Positions 19,490 through 27,043 of a stretch of 37,316 nt of DNA are shown one piece after another. Below the pieces are notes generated by a model. It was not told where the DNA came from and made no database searches. It saw only the letters and a list, made by a program, of their open reading frames with translations. The first letter of the stretch is position 1; every line of letters begins with the position of its first letter. The stretch is from an uncultured Bacteroidales bacterium (GTDB taxonomy: Bacteria; Bacteroidota; Bacteroidia; Bacteroidales; Paludibacteraceae): NCBI GenBank assembly GCA_946187555.1, contig CAMHQP010000011.1, forward strand, positions 1 through 37,316, written 5' to 3'. The translations under genes and the position numbers were made by a program.

Positions 19490-19520
19490 TTGTTTATGTC
19501 AAAAAAAAACAGTAATTTTG
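19490..19520 (+). promoter_or_regulatory. Promoter of the hemerythrin-LuxR gene
   Basis: TTG (19490-19492)-N20-TAATTTTG (19513-19520). Confidence 0.75.
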
Positions 19521-19543
19521 CAGCCGATTTTGATGCAACGATC

Positions 19544-20410
19544 ATGTATAAGGCGACAGATAAGATTTGCGACCTGATGGCGCACGAGGAAGATGCCATC
19601 CAGATCATCAGCCGTTTCGGGTTGGAGATGGGTGTGGGCGAACAGACCATAGAGCAGGTCTGCGAGGCGCATGGCGTACACACGCCTACCTTCCTTGCCG
19701 TCGTCAATTATAAGGTTTTTCACCAACGTGCTATCCCCGAAGAGATCGATATTCCGACGCTGCAGCGCTATCTGCATAACGCCCACACGTATTTCCTCGA
19801 TTTCCGCTTGCCACGGCTCCGCAGAGCCCTTATCGAAGCCATCATTCCGGCTGATCCCACGACCAAGATCCCGGGACTGATTTTGCGTTGCTACGATGAG
19901 TTTGTGGAGGAGATCCGTACGCATATCGAGCATGAGAACCAAGGCCTCTTCGAGGAGCATGAGCATGACGACGAGCGTATCACCGGTAAGTTGACCGAGA
20001 TCAAGAATTTGATTATCAAGTACTACCCGAGCGCCAATAATCAATCAGCCATCACTTATCTTTTGATAAGTGTTATGTCCGATCTATGGCACACGGAGCA
20101 GGATTTTGCGGACCATTGTGCGATAGAGGATGATATCCTACGTCCTGCGCTCACCAAAGAGCAGTCGCACAGCCATCGTCGGCACTTGCAGCAAGAGACC
20201 GAAGAACTGTCTGACCGCGAGAAAGATGTGCTCGTACAAGTGGTACGTGGTCTGAGCAACAAAGAGATCGCAGACGTGCTCTTTATCTCGACTCACACCG
20301 TTATCTCGCATCGCAAGAATATCGCCCGCAAACTCAATATCCACTCCACGGCGGGCTTGACCATCTACGCGATTGTCAACAAACTCGTGGATATCAATAC
20401 GCTCGAATAA
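19544..20410 (+). CDS. ScdA/YtfE-like hemerythrin domain fused to LuxR-type HTH regulator
   Basis: Start at MYKATDKIC; DUF542-like N-term, HNAH...HIEHEN...H..IEDDIL pattern, C-term LSDREKDVLVQVVRGLSNKEIADVLFISTHTVISHRKNIARKL. Confidence 0.88.
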   Translation: MYKATDKICDLMAHEEDAIQIISRFGLEMGVGEQTIEQVCEAHGVHTPTFLAVVNYKVFHQRAIPEEIDIPTLQRYLHNAHTYFLDFRLPRLRRALIEAIIPADPTTKIPGLILRCYDEFVEEIRTHIEHENQGLFEEHEHDDERITGKLTEIKNLIIKYYPSANNQSAITYLLISVMSDLWHTEQDFADHCAIEDDILRPALTKEQSHSHRRHLQQETEELSDREKDVLVQVVRGLSNKEIADVLFISTHTVISHRKNIARKLNIHSTAGLTIYAIVNKLVDINTLE

Positions 20411-20416
20411 CAAGGA

Positions 20417-21028
20417 ATGAGTAAGGAGGAAAGAGCCAACACATGGACGCATCTGGTACCGCTTCTCGCGACACTCGCGATCGCCCGGCCGCTACTACGG
20501 TTAGCGACAGATAGCTTGAGCATCATCGGCACAGCACTATTCCTATTGGGCATGGTGCTGATGTTTCTTTCTTCCACTTTGTATCACGCCATTTCTGCGC
20601 CTGCGCACAAAGCTCGCCTGCGGGTTTTTGACCATATATCGATCTACGTCATGATAGCGGGTTCGTACTCGCTGATCTGCCTGTCGGTAGTGGGCGGTTG
20701 GATGGGTTGGACTTTGTTTATCTTCCTATGGGCATGTGTGCTGGCGGGTGCGATCGGTAAGTTCATTGCCCTGGGCAAACACCCCAAACTCTCGCTCGCG
20801 CTTTACCTCGCGATGGGTTGGGTGGCGCTGCTCATTATCTACCCGATGTGGTTGCATATGCCGCATGCGGCGTTCTTCTGGATCATCGCCGAAGGGGTGT
20901 TCTATACGATCGGTTCGTATTTCTTCAATAAAGACGAAGAGCATGCTTACTGGCATGCCATCTGGCATGTGTTCATCACGCTCGGTGCCACGAGCCATAC
21001 CATCGCCACTTGGCTGATTCTACAATAG
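20417..21028 (+). CDS. Hemolysin III / PAQR family membrane protein
   Basis: 203 aa; SSTLYHAI, DHISIYVMIAGSY, HAIWHVFI motifs. Confidence 0.85.
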   Translation: MSKEERANTWTHLVPLLATLAIARPLLRLATDSLSIIGTALFLLGMVLMFLSSTLYHAISAPAHKARLRVFDHISIYVMIAGSYSLICLSVVGGWMGWTLFIFLWACVLAGAIGKFIALGKHPKLSLALYLAMGWVALLIIYPMWLHMPHAAFFWIIAEGVFYTIGSYFFNKDEEHAYWHAIWHVFITLGATSHTIATWLILQ

Positions 21029-21064
21029 AAAAACAAGAAAATTCACGAAAAGAATGGCATATGC

Positions 21065-21095
21065 TTGCATATGTTATTTTTTTTTTGTACTTTTG
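21065..21095 (+). promoter_or_regulatory. Promoter of the lipid kinase gene
   Basis: TTG-N20-TACTTTTG. Confidence 0.7.
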
Positions 21096-21127
21096 TGCCC
21101 GATTTTAGTTTGCATAAATATGTACTT

Positions 21128-22045
21128 ATGAAAAATATAGCATTTATCATCAATCCTGTTTCGGGGAGTAAGGAGACGCAAAACGCGAAGCGTAAGTTGC
21201 CGAAACTGATCATGCAGACGCTGGATGCGGAGCAGTGGTTACCGAACATCGTATTCACGGAGCGTGCCGGTCATGCCACGGAGTTGGCTTATCAGTTTGC
21301 CCGCATGGGTTTTGATGCCGTGGTAGCTGTCGGTGGTGACGGTACGGTGAATGAAGTGGCGAGGGGACTGGTTAAGGGGCACGGGTTACCGGTTACGGGT
21401 AACGGGACTGCGTTAGGTATCATCCCGATGGGAAGCGGAAACGGTTTTGCCCGTCACCTCAATATCCCGATCAAGCCGCAGAAGGCGCTGGAGATGATCA
21501 ACCACAGCGAACCGATTGCGGTGGACTACGGTTTGGCAAACGGCAAGTTGTTCGTCAGCACCTGTGGCACGGGTTTTGATGCCGTGATAGCCGATCATTT
21601 TGCGGGCAGTAGCAAACGCGGGTTTGCGACCTATTTCCAAAATATCATCAAGGACGTGTTCTCCTATCACCCGCAGACCTATCATATTGTCGGTGACGGT
21701 TTGGACGTGACGCACAAAGCGTTCCTGATCACGTTCGCCAACGCCAACCAATGGGGTTACGAGGCGATGATTGCACCGAAAGCGAGTCTGCAGGACGGTA
21801 AGATGGATATTATGATGATGTCGAGCAATGCGCTGTTGGGTAGTGCGAGTCTGGCATTGCGTCTGTTCACGGGTAGCATCGATGACAGCCATTTCATGGA
21901 CACGATCCGTGCGAAAGAAGTGACGCTCGAGCGCGAGGAGGCGGCGCCGTTCCATATCGATGGGGATCCGGTGGAGATGGAGAAAGATATTCACATCAAG
22001 ATCGTTGCCGACGGGATGCGCGTGCTCGTTGAAAAGAGATTTTAA
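21128..22045 (+). CDS. Diacylglycerol kinase family lipid kinase
   Basis: NPVSGSK, GGDGTVNEVARGL, IPMGSGNGFARHL; start at MKNIAF. Confidence 0.92.
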   Translation: MKNIAFIINPVSGSKETQNAKRKLPKLIMQTLDAEQWLPNIVFTERAGHATELAYQFARMGFDAVVAVGGDGTVNEVARGLVKGHGLPVTGNGTALGIIPMGSGNGFARHLNIPIKPQKALEMINHSEPIAVDYGLANGKLFVSTCGTGFDAVIADHFAGSSKRGFATYFQNIIKDVFSYHPQTYHIVGDGLDVTHKAFLITFANANQWGYEAMIAPKASLQDGKMDIMMMSSNALLGSASLALRLFTGSIDDSHFMDTIRAKEVTLEREEAAPFHIDGDPVEMEKDIHIKIVADGMRVLVEKRF

Positions 22046-22048
22046 AAA

Positions 22049-22483
22049 ATGGTTTTGAAAATTATCAATAAGAGTACGAATCCGCTGCCGAAGTATGAGA
22101 GTGAACAGGCGGCGGGGATGGATATACGGTGTAACATCGCGGAGCCGATTACGTTGGCGCCGATGGAGCGACGTTTGATTCCGACGGGTCTGTTCATTGA
22201 GTTACCGGCGGGTTATGAGGCACAGATTCGTCCGCGTAGCGGTTTGGCACTCAAGCGCGGTCTGACGGTATTGAACACCCCGGGTACGATTGACGCGGAC
22301 TACCGCGGAGAGGTGGGCGTGATATTGATCAATCTGAGCGGTGAGCCGCAGACGATTGAACCGGGTGAGCGAATCTGCCAGATGGTGATTGCCAAGCACG
22401 AGACGCCGGAGGTAGTGGAAGTAGAAGCGTTGAGCGACACGGAGCGTGGCGCAGGAGGATTCGGACATTCCGGTCGGAAATGA
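22049..22483 (+). CDS. dut: dUTP diphosphatase
   Basis: 144 aa; [44 protein letters not shown]. Confidence 0.97.
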   Translation: MVLKIINKSTNPLPKYESEQAAGMDIRCNIAEPITLAPMERRLIPTGLFIELPAGYEAQIRPRSGLALKRGLTVLNTPGTIDADYRGEVGVILINLSGEPQTIEPGERICQMVIAKHETPEVVEVEALSDTERGAGGFGHSGRK

Positions 22484-23352
22484 GAATAAGGGAATACATA
22501 GTAATAGTTGCATTGTTACTTACCCTCCCCCTTTATGGGGGAGCTCAGGTAGGGGCTTCACCGGAGCAGGAAGAGCAGTTCATGTACTACTGGTACGCGG
22601 CGCAGGAGGCGATACAGAATGAGCAGTATCCGGAGGCGTACGTGTTGCTCCAGTTTTGCGATGAGTTGAAGCCGAACGACGTGCAGACGCTCTATTACTT
22701 AGGTGTCATGCACGAGGCGCTCAAGCACGAGCAGGAAGCCAAAGAGTGTTTCGAGCGGGCCTACCAATTAGCAGGCAAGGGTAAGATGCCTGAAGACCTG
22801 CCGGAACGGTTGAAGATGATCTATATCGACGAGAAACAATGGGACAAGGCGATTAAGATGCAGGACGCCATCGATAAGATCAACGGTTACGACGCGTACA
22901 GCGCCATCACCCGCTACCGGATCTACGCGATGGCTAACCAACCGAAGAAAGCCATCCAAGCCGTGGACGATTACCTGAAGGTCGATCCCGATAATATCCG
23001 GTTTCTGCTGTTCCGCATTGACCTGACCGAGCAGACGAACGGAAAGAAAAAAACGCTTTATGCGTTGTATGAGCGGGTGTTGGAACTCGATCCGTACAAT
23101 ATGTCGGTGCTCAATAACTACGCCTATCATCTGGCGACCCACGGCGGGGACTTGACCAAAGCCGAACAGATGAGTGCGATCACCATCCGCGAAGAACCGA
23201 ACAACCCGACCTGTCTGGATACGTACGGCTGGATCATGCACCTGAAGGGACAGGACGAGTTGGCGAAGTTCTACCTGAACAAAGCGCTGTGGAATGCAAA
23301 AAGCGAGGAAAACATCCTAGTGATAAGAAAACATCTTGAAGCGATTAAGTAG
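22480..23352 (+). CDS. Tetratricopeptide-repeat protein
   Basis: 290 aa with signal peptide and TPR-like helical repeats. Confidence 0.8.
   Translation: MRIREYIVIVALLLTLPLYGGAQVGASPEQEEQFMYYWYAAQEAIQNEQYPEAYVLLQFCDELKPNDVQTLYYLGVMHEALKHEQEAKECFERAYQLAGKGKMPEDLPERLKMIYIDEKQWDKAIKMQDAIDKINGYDAYSAITRYRIYAMANQPKKAIQAVDDYLKVDPDNIRFLLFRIDLTEQTNGKKKTLYALYERVLELDPYNMSVLNNYAYHLATHGGDLTKAEQMSAITIREEPNNPTCLDTYGWIMHLKGQDELAKFYLNKALWNAKSEENILVIRKHLEAIK
22525..22560 (+). repeat. CTCCCCC/GGGGG repeat copy C, in the signal-peptide region of the TPR gene
   Basis: CTCCCCCTTTATGGGGGAGCTCAGGTAGGGGCTTCA, encoding [12 protein letters not shown]. Confidence 0.6.
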
Positions 23353-23353
23353 A

Positions 23354-23383
23354 GGTTATGTGTTATAGGTTACGGGTTATAGG
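23354..23383 (+). repeat. 7-bp array carrying a start codon
   Basis: GGTTATG TGTTATA GGTTACG GGTTATA GGG; ATG at 23358. Confidence 0.8.
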
Positions 23384-23915
23384 GTTTCTTTTCTGCGCAC
23401 TGGTGTTAGTGGGCTGCGGAGCGAAAAAGAGAGCGATCAGTGATCAGTCTTCAGTAGTCAGTGAGCCTACATGGCACACGTGTCTGATACAAGGGGCGAG
23501 TGCAACGGTGAGCACGAACGAAGACCGTTTGAGCGCGAGCGTGACCATGCAGACCGTGCGGGACTCAATGTTGGTCATCAGCGTGATGCCGTTGTTAGGT
23601 ATGGAGATGATGAGGTTAGAGGCCACACCGACTGAGTTGATTGCGATCGATAAGATCCACGGTCGTTATGCCAAAGCGACGTACGCGGACTTGAACCGCC
23701 AACTGACGCCGAGTCTCAATTTTGACATCCTGCAGCAGATATGCGCTGCAGAGTTACCGACGGGCAGCGAGCGAGCACGCCTACTCTATTCGTTCGGCAA
23801 CGAGACCATCGAACTGGTGATCGACTACTCGCCACGCCGATTGGACGTACCGGTGCGGGTGAAGAACCAACCGCTTAAGAATTACACAGAAGTAGATATT
23901 TCGAAATGGCTATGA
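23358..23915 (+). CDS. DUF4292-like lipoprotein
   Basis: 185 aa; lipobox LVLVGC; PLLGMEMMRLEATPTELIAIDKIHGRY typical of DUF4292. Confidence 0.75.
   Translation: MCYRLRVIGFLFCALVLVGCGAKKRAISDQSSVVSEPTWHTCLIQGASATVSTNEDRLSASVTMQTVRDSMLVISVMPLLGMEMMRLEATPTELIAIDKIHGRYAKATYADLNRQLTPSLNFDILQQICAAELPTGSERARLLYSFGNETIELVIDYSPRRLDVPVRVKNQPLKNYTEVDISKWL
23435..23462 (+). repeat. 7-bp array after the lipobox
   Basis: GATCAGT GATCAGT CTTCAGT AGTCAGT. Confidence 0.7.
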
Positions 23916-25120
23916 TAAAGGTGAAAGGTGAAAGGATAAAGGTAAAAGGAGAAAGACTGCTCGTCTTTCTTATAGCCATGCTCCTCTGTCTCCCTGCCTT
24001 CGGCGAGAGCGTGAAGGACTTGCAGAAAAAGCAGAAGAAACTGCAGCAGGAGATTGAGCAGACGAACAAGATGCTCAAGCAGACAAAGAAAGACGAGAAG
24101 GCAACGCTCAATAAGTTGAATCTGATTGGTCAGAACATCAAGAATCAGAAACAACTCATTCGCACACTGGACAGCGAGATCATGGCGCTCAACCGCGAGA
24201 TGACGCAGTTGAGCAATACGCGTGACTCGTTGCAGGTGGTGTTGGAGCAATACAAAGCGGACTACGCGCAGATGGTTCGTCAGAGCCATTACGCCCGCAT
24301 GCAACAATCGCCGTTATTGTTCCTATTGAGTAGCGATAGTTTTCAGCAGCTGGCCCGCCGCGCACGTTACTTACAGGAGTTCGCACATTTCCGTCAACAA
24401 CAGGTGCAGCGTATTGAGAACACGCAGGCAGAGATAGACATACAAAACGATCTGCTGCAGGCTAACAAGGCCGACAAACAAACGGCATTGAGTACGCGCA
24501 AGCGCGAGCAGGAGAATCTCCGACGCGACGAGCGCAAGCAGCAGAACATGCTCAACCAACTCAAGTCGAAGGAGAAAGACCTGAGCAAGCAGCTCAAGCA
24601 GAAACAGAAGAAGGTTGATGAACTGAACCGTAAGATTGACGAGATGGTGCGCAAGCAGACCGAGAAAGCATCCAAGACCACGCTCACCAAAGAGCAACAG
24701 TTGATTGCCGGTGGGTTCGAGGCGAACAAAGGACGGTTGCCTTGGCCGGTGGAGAAAGGTATGATCAGCGGACATTTCGGTAAACAGCAACACCCCGTTT
24801 ACTCGCAAGTGGTGACGGACAACAAGGGTATCTACCTGCAGACCGTGGCTAACGCCAAAGCGCGGGCGGTGTATAAAGGCGAGGTGACGAGTTGCTTCAT
24901 GGTAGCCGGTACGTACGCGGTGATTATCCAGCACGGAAACTACCGTACCGTCTATTCGAACCTCAGCAAACTGAGCGTCAAACAAGGCGACAAAGTGGAG
25001 ACCAAACAAGCCATCGGTACGATCTACACCGACGCCGAACAAGATCAGAAAACGGAACTCTACTTCCAAATATATCAAGACAGAAACATTTTAAATCCTG
25101 AATTATGGATCACAAAATAA
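23906..25120 (+). CDS. EnvC-like murein hydrolase activator (coiled coil plus M23)
   Basis: 404 aa; long coiled coil then degenerate LytM/M23 domain GRLPWPVEKGMISGHFGKQQHP. Confidence 0.88.
   Translation: MAMIKVKGERIKVKGERLLVFLIAMLLCLPAFGESVKDLQKKQKKLQQEIEQTNKMLKQTKKDEKATLNKLNLIGQNIKNQKQLIRTLDSEIMALNREMTQLSNTRDSLQVVLEQYKADYAQMVRQSHYARMQQSPLLFLLSSDSFQQLARRARYLQEFAHFRQQQVQRIENTQAEIDIQNDLLQANKADKQTALSTRKREQENLRRDERKQQNMLNQLKSKEKDLSKQLKQKQKKVDELNRKIDEMVRKQTEKASKTTLTKEQQLIAGGFEANKGRLPWPVEKGMISGHFGKQQHPVYSQVVTDNKGIYLQTVANAKARAVYKGEVTSCFMVAGTYAVIIQHGNYRTVYSNLSKLSVKQGDKVETKQAIGTIYTDAEQDQKTELYFQIYQDRNILNPELWITK
23914..23955 (+). repeat. 7-bp array spanning a stop codon and the start of the envC-like gene
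   Basis: GATAAAG GTGAAAG GTGAAAG GATAAAG GTAAAAG GAGAAAG, encoding IKVKGER-IKVKGER. Confidence 0.85.
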
Positions 25121-25614
25121 TATTTTTCTTAGCGGCACTCTTATTGGTTGGTTGCAAGCAGAACAACTGGATGGAATGGAAGGTGCAGAACGAGTTGTGG
25201 TTGGCGCAGAAAGCACTGGAAGATAGTGTAGTAACGACTTCCAGCGGTTTGCTGTATAAGATCATCGCCGACCCGGGTGCGGTGAACCACGAAGCCAAAC
25301 CGAACGCTGATAGTTACATTACGTGCGACTACAAGGTTAGAATGATTAACGGGTATCAGGTAGATGGCGGAACGCATATATCGTTCTATCTGTACAACAC
25401 CATTCCGGGCTTTAGAGAAGGATGCATGAAGATCCACAATCACGGCGATATTGAGCTGTATATCCCGGCGTACCTGGGTTACGACTACACGAAATATCAG
25501 TCGGACGAATACGACGAGGCGGAAGGAACCGGTTCGGAAGGTACATCCAGTTATATTCCTCCCTACTCGACCCTCATCTATGAAATCCACCTATGCAGCG
25601 TTTCGGGTAATTAA
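25105..25614 (+). CDS. FKBP-type peptidyl-prolyl isomerase-like lipoprotein
   Basis: 169 aa; lipobox LLLVGC; FKBP-like TSSGLLYKII...IELYIPAYLGY...YSTLIYEIHL. Confidence 0.72.
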   Translation: MDHKIIFFLAALLLVGCKQNNWMEWKVQNELWLAQKALEDSVVTTSSGLLYKIIADPGAVNHEAKPNADSYITCDYKVRMINGYQVDGGTHISFYLYNTIPGFREGCMKIHNHGDIELYIPAYLGYDYTKYQSDEYDEAEGTGSEGTSSYIPPYSTLIYEIHLCSVSGN

Positions 25615-25654
25615 AGGTGAAAGGTTATGGGTTATAGGTTACGGGTTATAGGAG
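25613..25654 (+). repeat. 7-bp array carrying a start codon
   Basis: AAAGGTG AAAGGTT ATGGGTT ATAGGTT ACGGGTT ATAGGAG; ATG at 25627. Confidence 0.85.
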
Positions 25655-26118
25655 CGTGCCTTGTGGCACTGATGTTCTTTTCGTGTGAAGACACCACGTT
25701 CCGTTCGAGTGTGCCGACCTATCCTGTGCATGTGGTGATCAACATGGATCTGGGGTCGTTTGTGCATTTTCAGAACATGGTGCAAGGCGAGCATATCGAC
25801 GTGCTTCCTGACGGCTTTTACTATAATGACCAGTGGGCTCTTCCGCTCGGCGTCAATGCGTGCGGATACGGAGGTGTGCTGGTGTACGTGAGTGTGAACG
25901 GCTACGATGCCTACGACTTAGCGTGTCCTTACTGCGCTAGTAAAGGAATTCGCTCGACCTGCATCATAGATGGTATGTTCGCCAAATGTGCCGAGTGCGG
26001 CGAGGAGTACGATGTCGCTTCCGGAACGGCTGCACCGCAGAAAGGACTTATTCGTGAGACGTTGAGACGACTCAGCCTGATCCGCTCGGGTAACACACTA
26101 ACCATCACACAACAATGA
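25627..26118 (+). CDS. Rieske-fold-like lipoprotein with four cysteines
   Basis: 163 aa; LACPYC...CAECGEEYDVASGTAAPQKG resembles Rieske segments but with Cys in place of His. Confidence 0.55.
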   Translation: MGYRLRVIGACLVALMFFSCEDTTFRSSVPTYPVHVVINMDLGSFVHFQNMVQGEHIDVLPDGFYYNDQWALPLGVNACGYGGVLVYVSVNGYDAYDLACPYCASKGIRSTCIIDGMFAKCAECGEEYDVASGTAAPQKGLIRETLRRLSLIRSGNTLTITQQ

Positions 26119-26501
26119 TTACTGCCCAAGATCTTATTTCCATAGGCGTTCTCAAACGGACGCACTACAAAGACCTGCCAGAATTTGTGTTCGTGCAGCG
26201 AGACGGTTTATTCGTGCCCTTCCGCTCGGAGAACATCGCCGATATCAAGGGCGAAGAAGGGTTTGTGTTACGAAGCGAAATGGAGGTGAACGAAGATGAG
26301 ATGGCGTGGGTGGATTTTGAAGGATGGACCCTGCAGGAGGGCGATCAGACCATAGGCAAGATCGTGCGCGTCGATGACAGCACGATGAATATTTTTGCAG
26401 AACTCGAAGACGGCCACATGATACCGCTGCACGAAGATTTCATTACCGAGATAGACGAAGACACCAAGGTTCTTCGCGTCCATTTACCTTTTGCGCTATG
26501 A
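26115..26501 (+). CDS. Short RimM-like protein
   Basis: 128 aa; PRC-barrel-like IGKIVRVDDSTMNIFAELEDGHMIPLHEDFITEIDEDTKVLRVHLPFAL; DGLFVPF upstream. Confidence 0.6.
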   Translation: MITAQDLISIGVLKRTHYKDLPEFVFVQRDGLFVPFRSENIADIKGEEGFVLRSEMEVNEDEMAWVDFEGWTLQEGDQTIGKIVRVDDSTMNIFAELEDGHMIPLHEDFITEIDEDTKVLRVHLPFAL

Positions 26502-27043
26502 GTAAAAAACTGACAACCGCTGAGATGGGTCGCATGAACGTCGATCAGTACCGCGAGGCAGACAAACTGCCGCTGGTCGTGGTGCTCGATAACGTGCGCA
26601 GTCAGCATAACGTAGGTGCGGTCTTCCGCACCGCCGACGCCATGCGCATAGAACGCGTTGTGCTCTGCGGTATATGTTGCTGCCCGCCGAACCAGGAGAT
26701 CCACAAGACGGCACTCGGCGCCGAAGAATCGGTTGAATGGTCGTATTACAAAGAAACTTTGGACGCTGTCCAAGACCTGCAAGCACAAGGTTATACCGTT
26801 TATGCCGTCGAGCAAGCCCATGACTCGATCACGCTCGAAGAGGCAGCAGCACAACTGCCCGACAAAGTAGCTGTTGTGCTCGGCCACGAGGTCTTCGGTG
26901 TTCAACAATCAGTAGTAGATAACTGCAGTCAATGCATAGAGATACCCCAATACGGAACGAAGCACTCGATGAACGTGTCGGTAACGGCAGGCATCGTGCT
27001 ATACCGCTTAGCCTCCTCGCTCCGGCTCGCGACAAAGAAGTAG
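26498..27043 (+). CDS. TrmH/SpoU-family RNA 2'-O-methyltransferase
   Basis: 181 aa; DNVRSQHNVGAVFRTADA, VVLGHEVFGV, QYGTKHSMNVSVTAGIVLY. Confidence 0.92.
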   Translation: MSKKLTTAEMGRMNVDQYREADKLPLVVVLDNVRSQHNVGAVFRTADAMRIERVVLCGICCCPPNQEIHKTALGAEESVEWSYYKETLDAVQDLQAQGYTVYAVEQAHDSITLEEAAAQLPDKVAVVLGHEVFGVQQSVVDNCSQCIEIPQYGTKHSMNVSVTAGIVLYRLASSLRLATKK

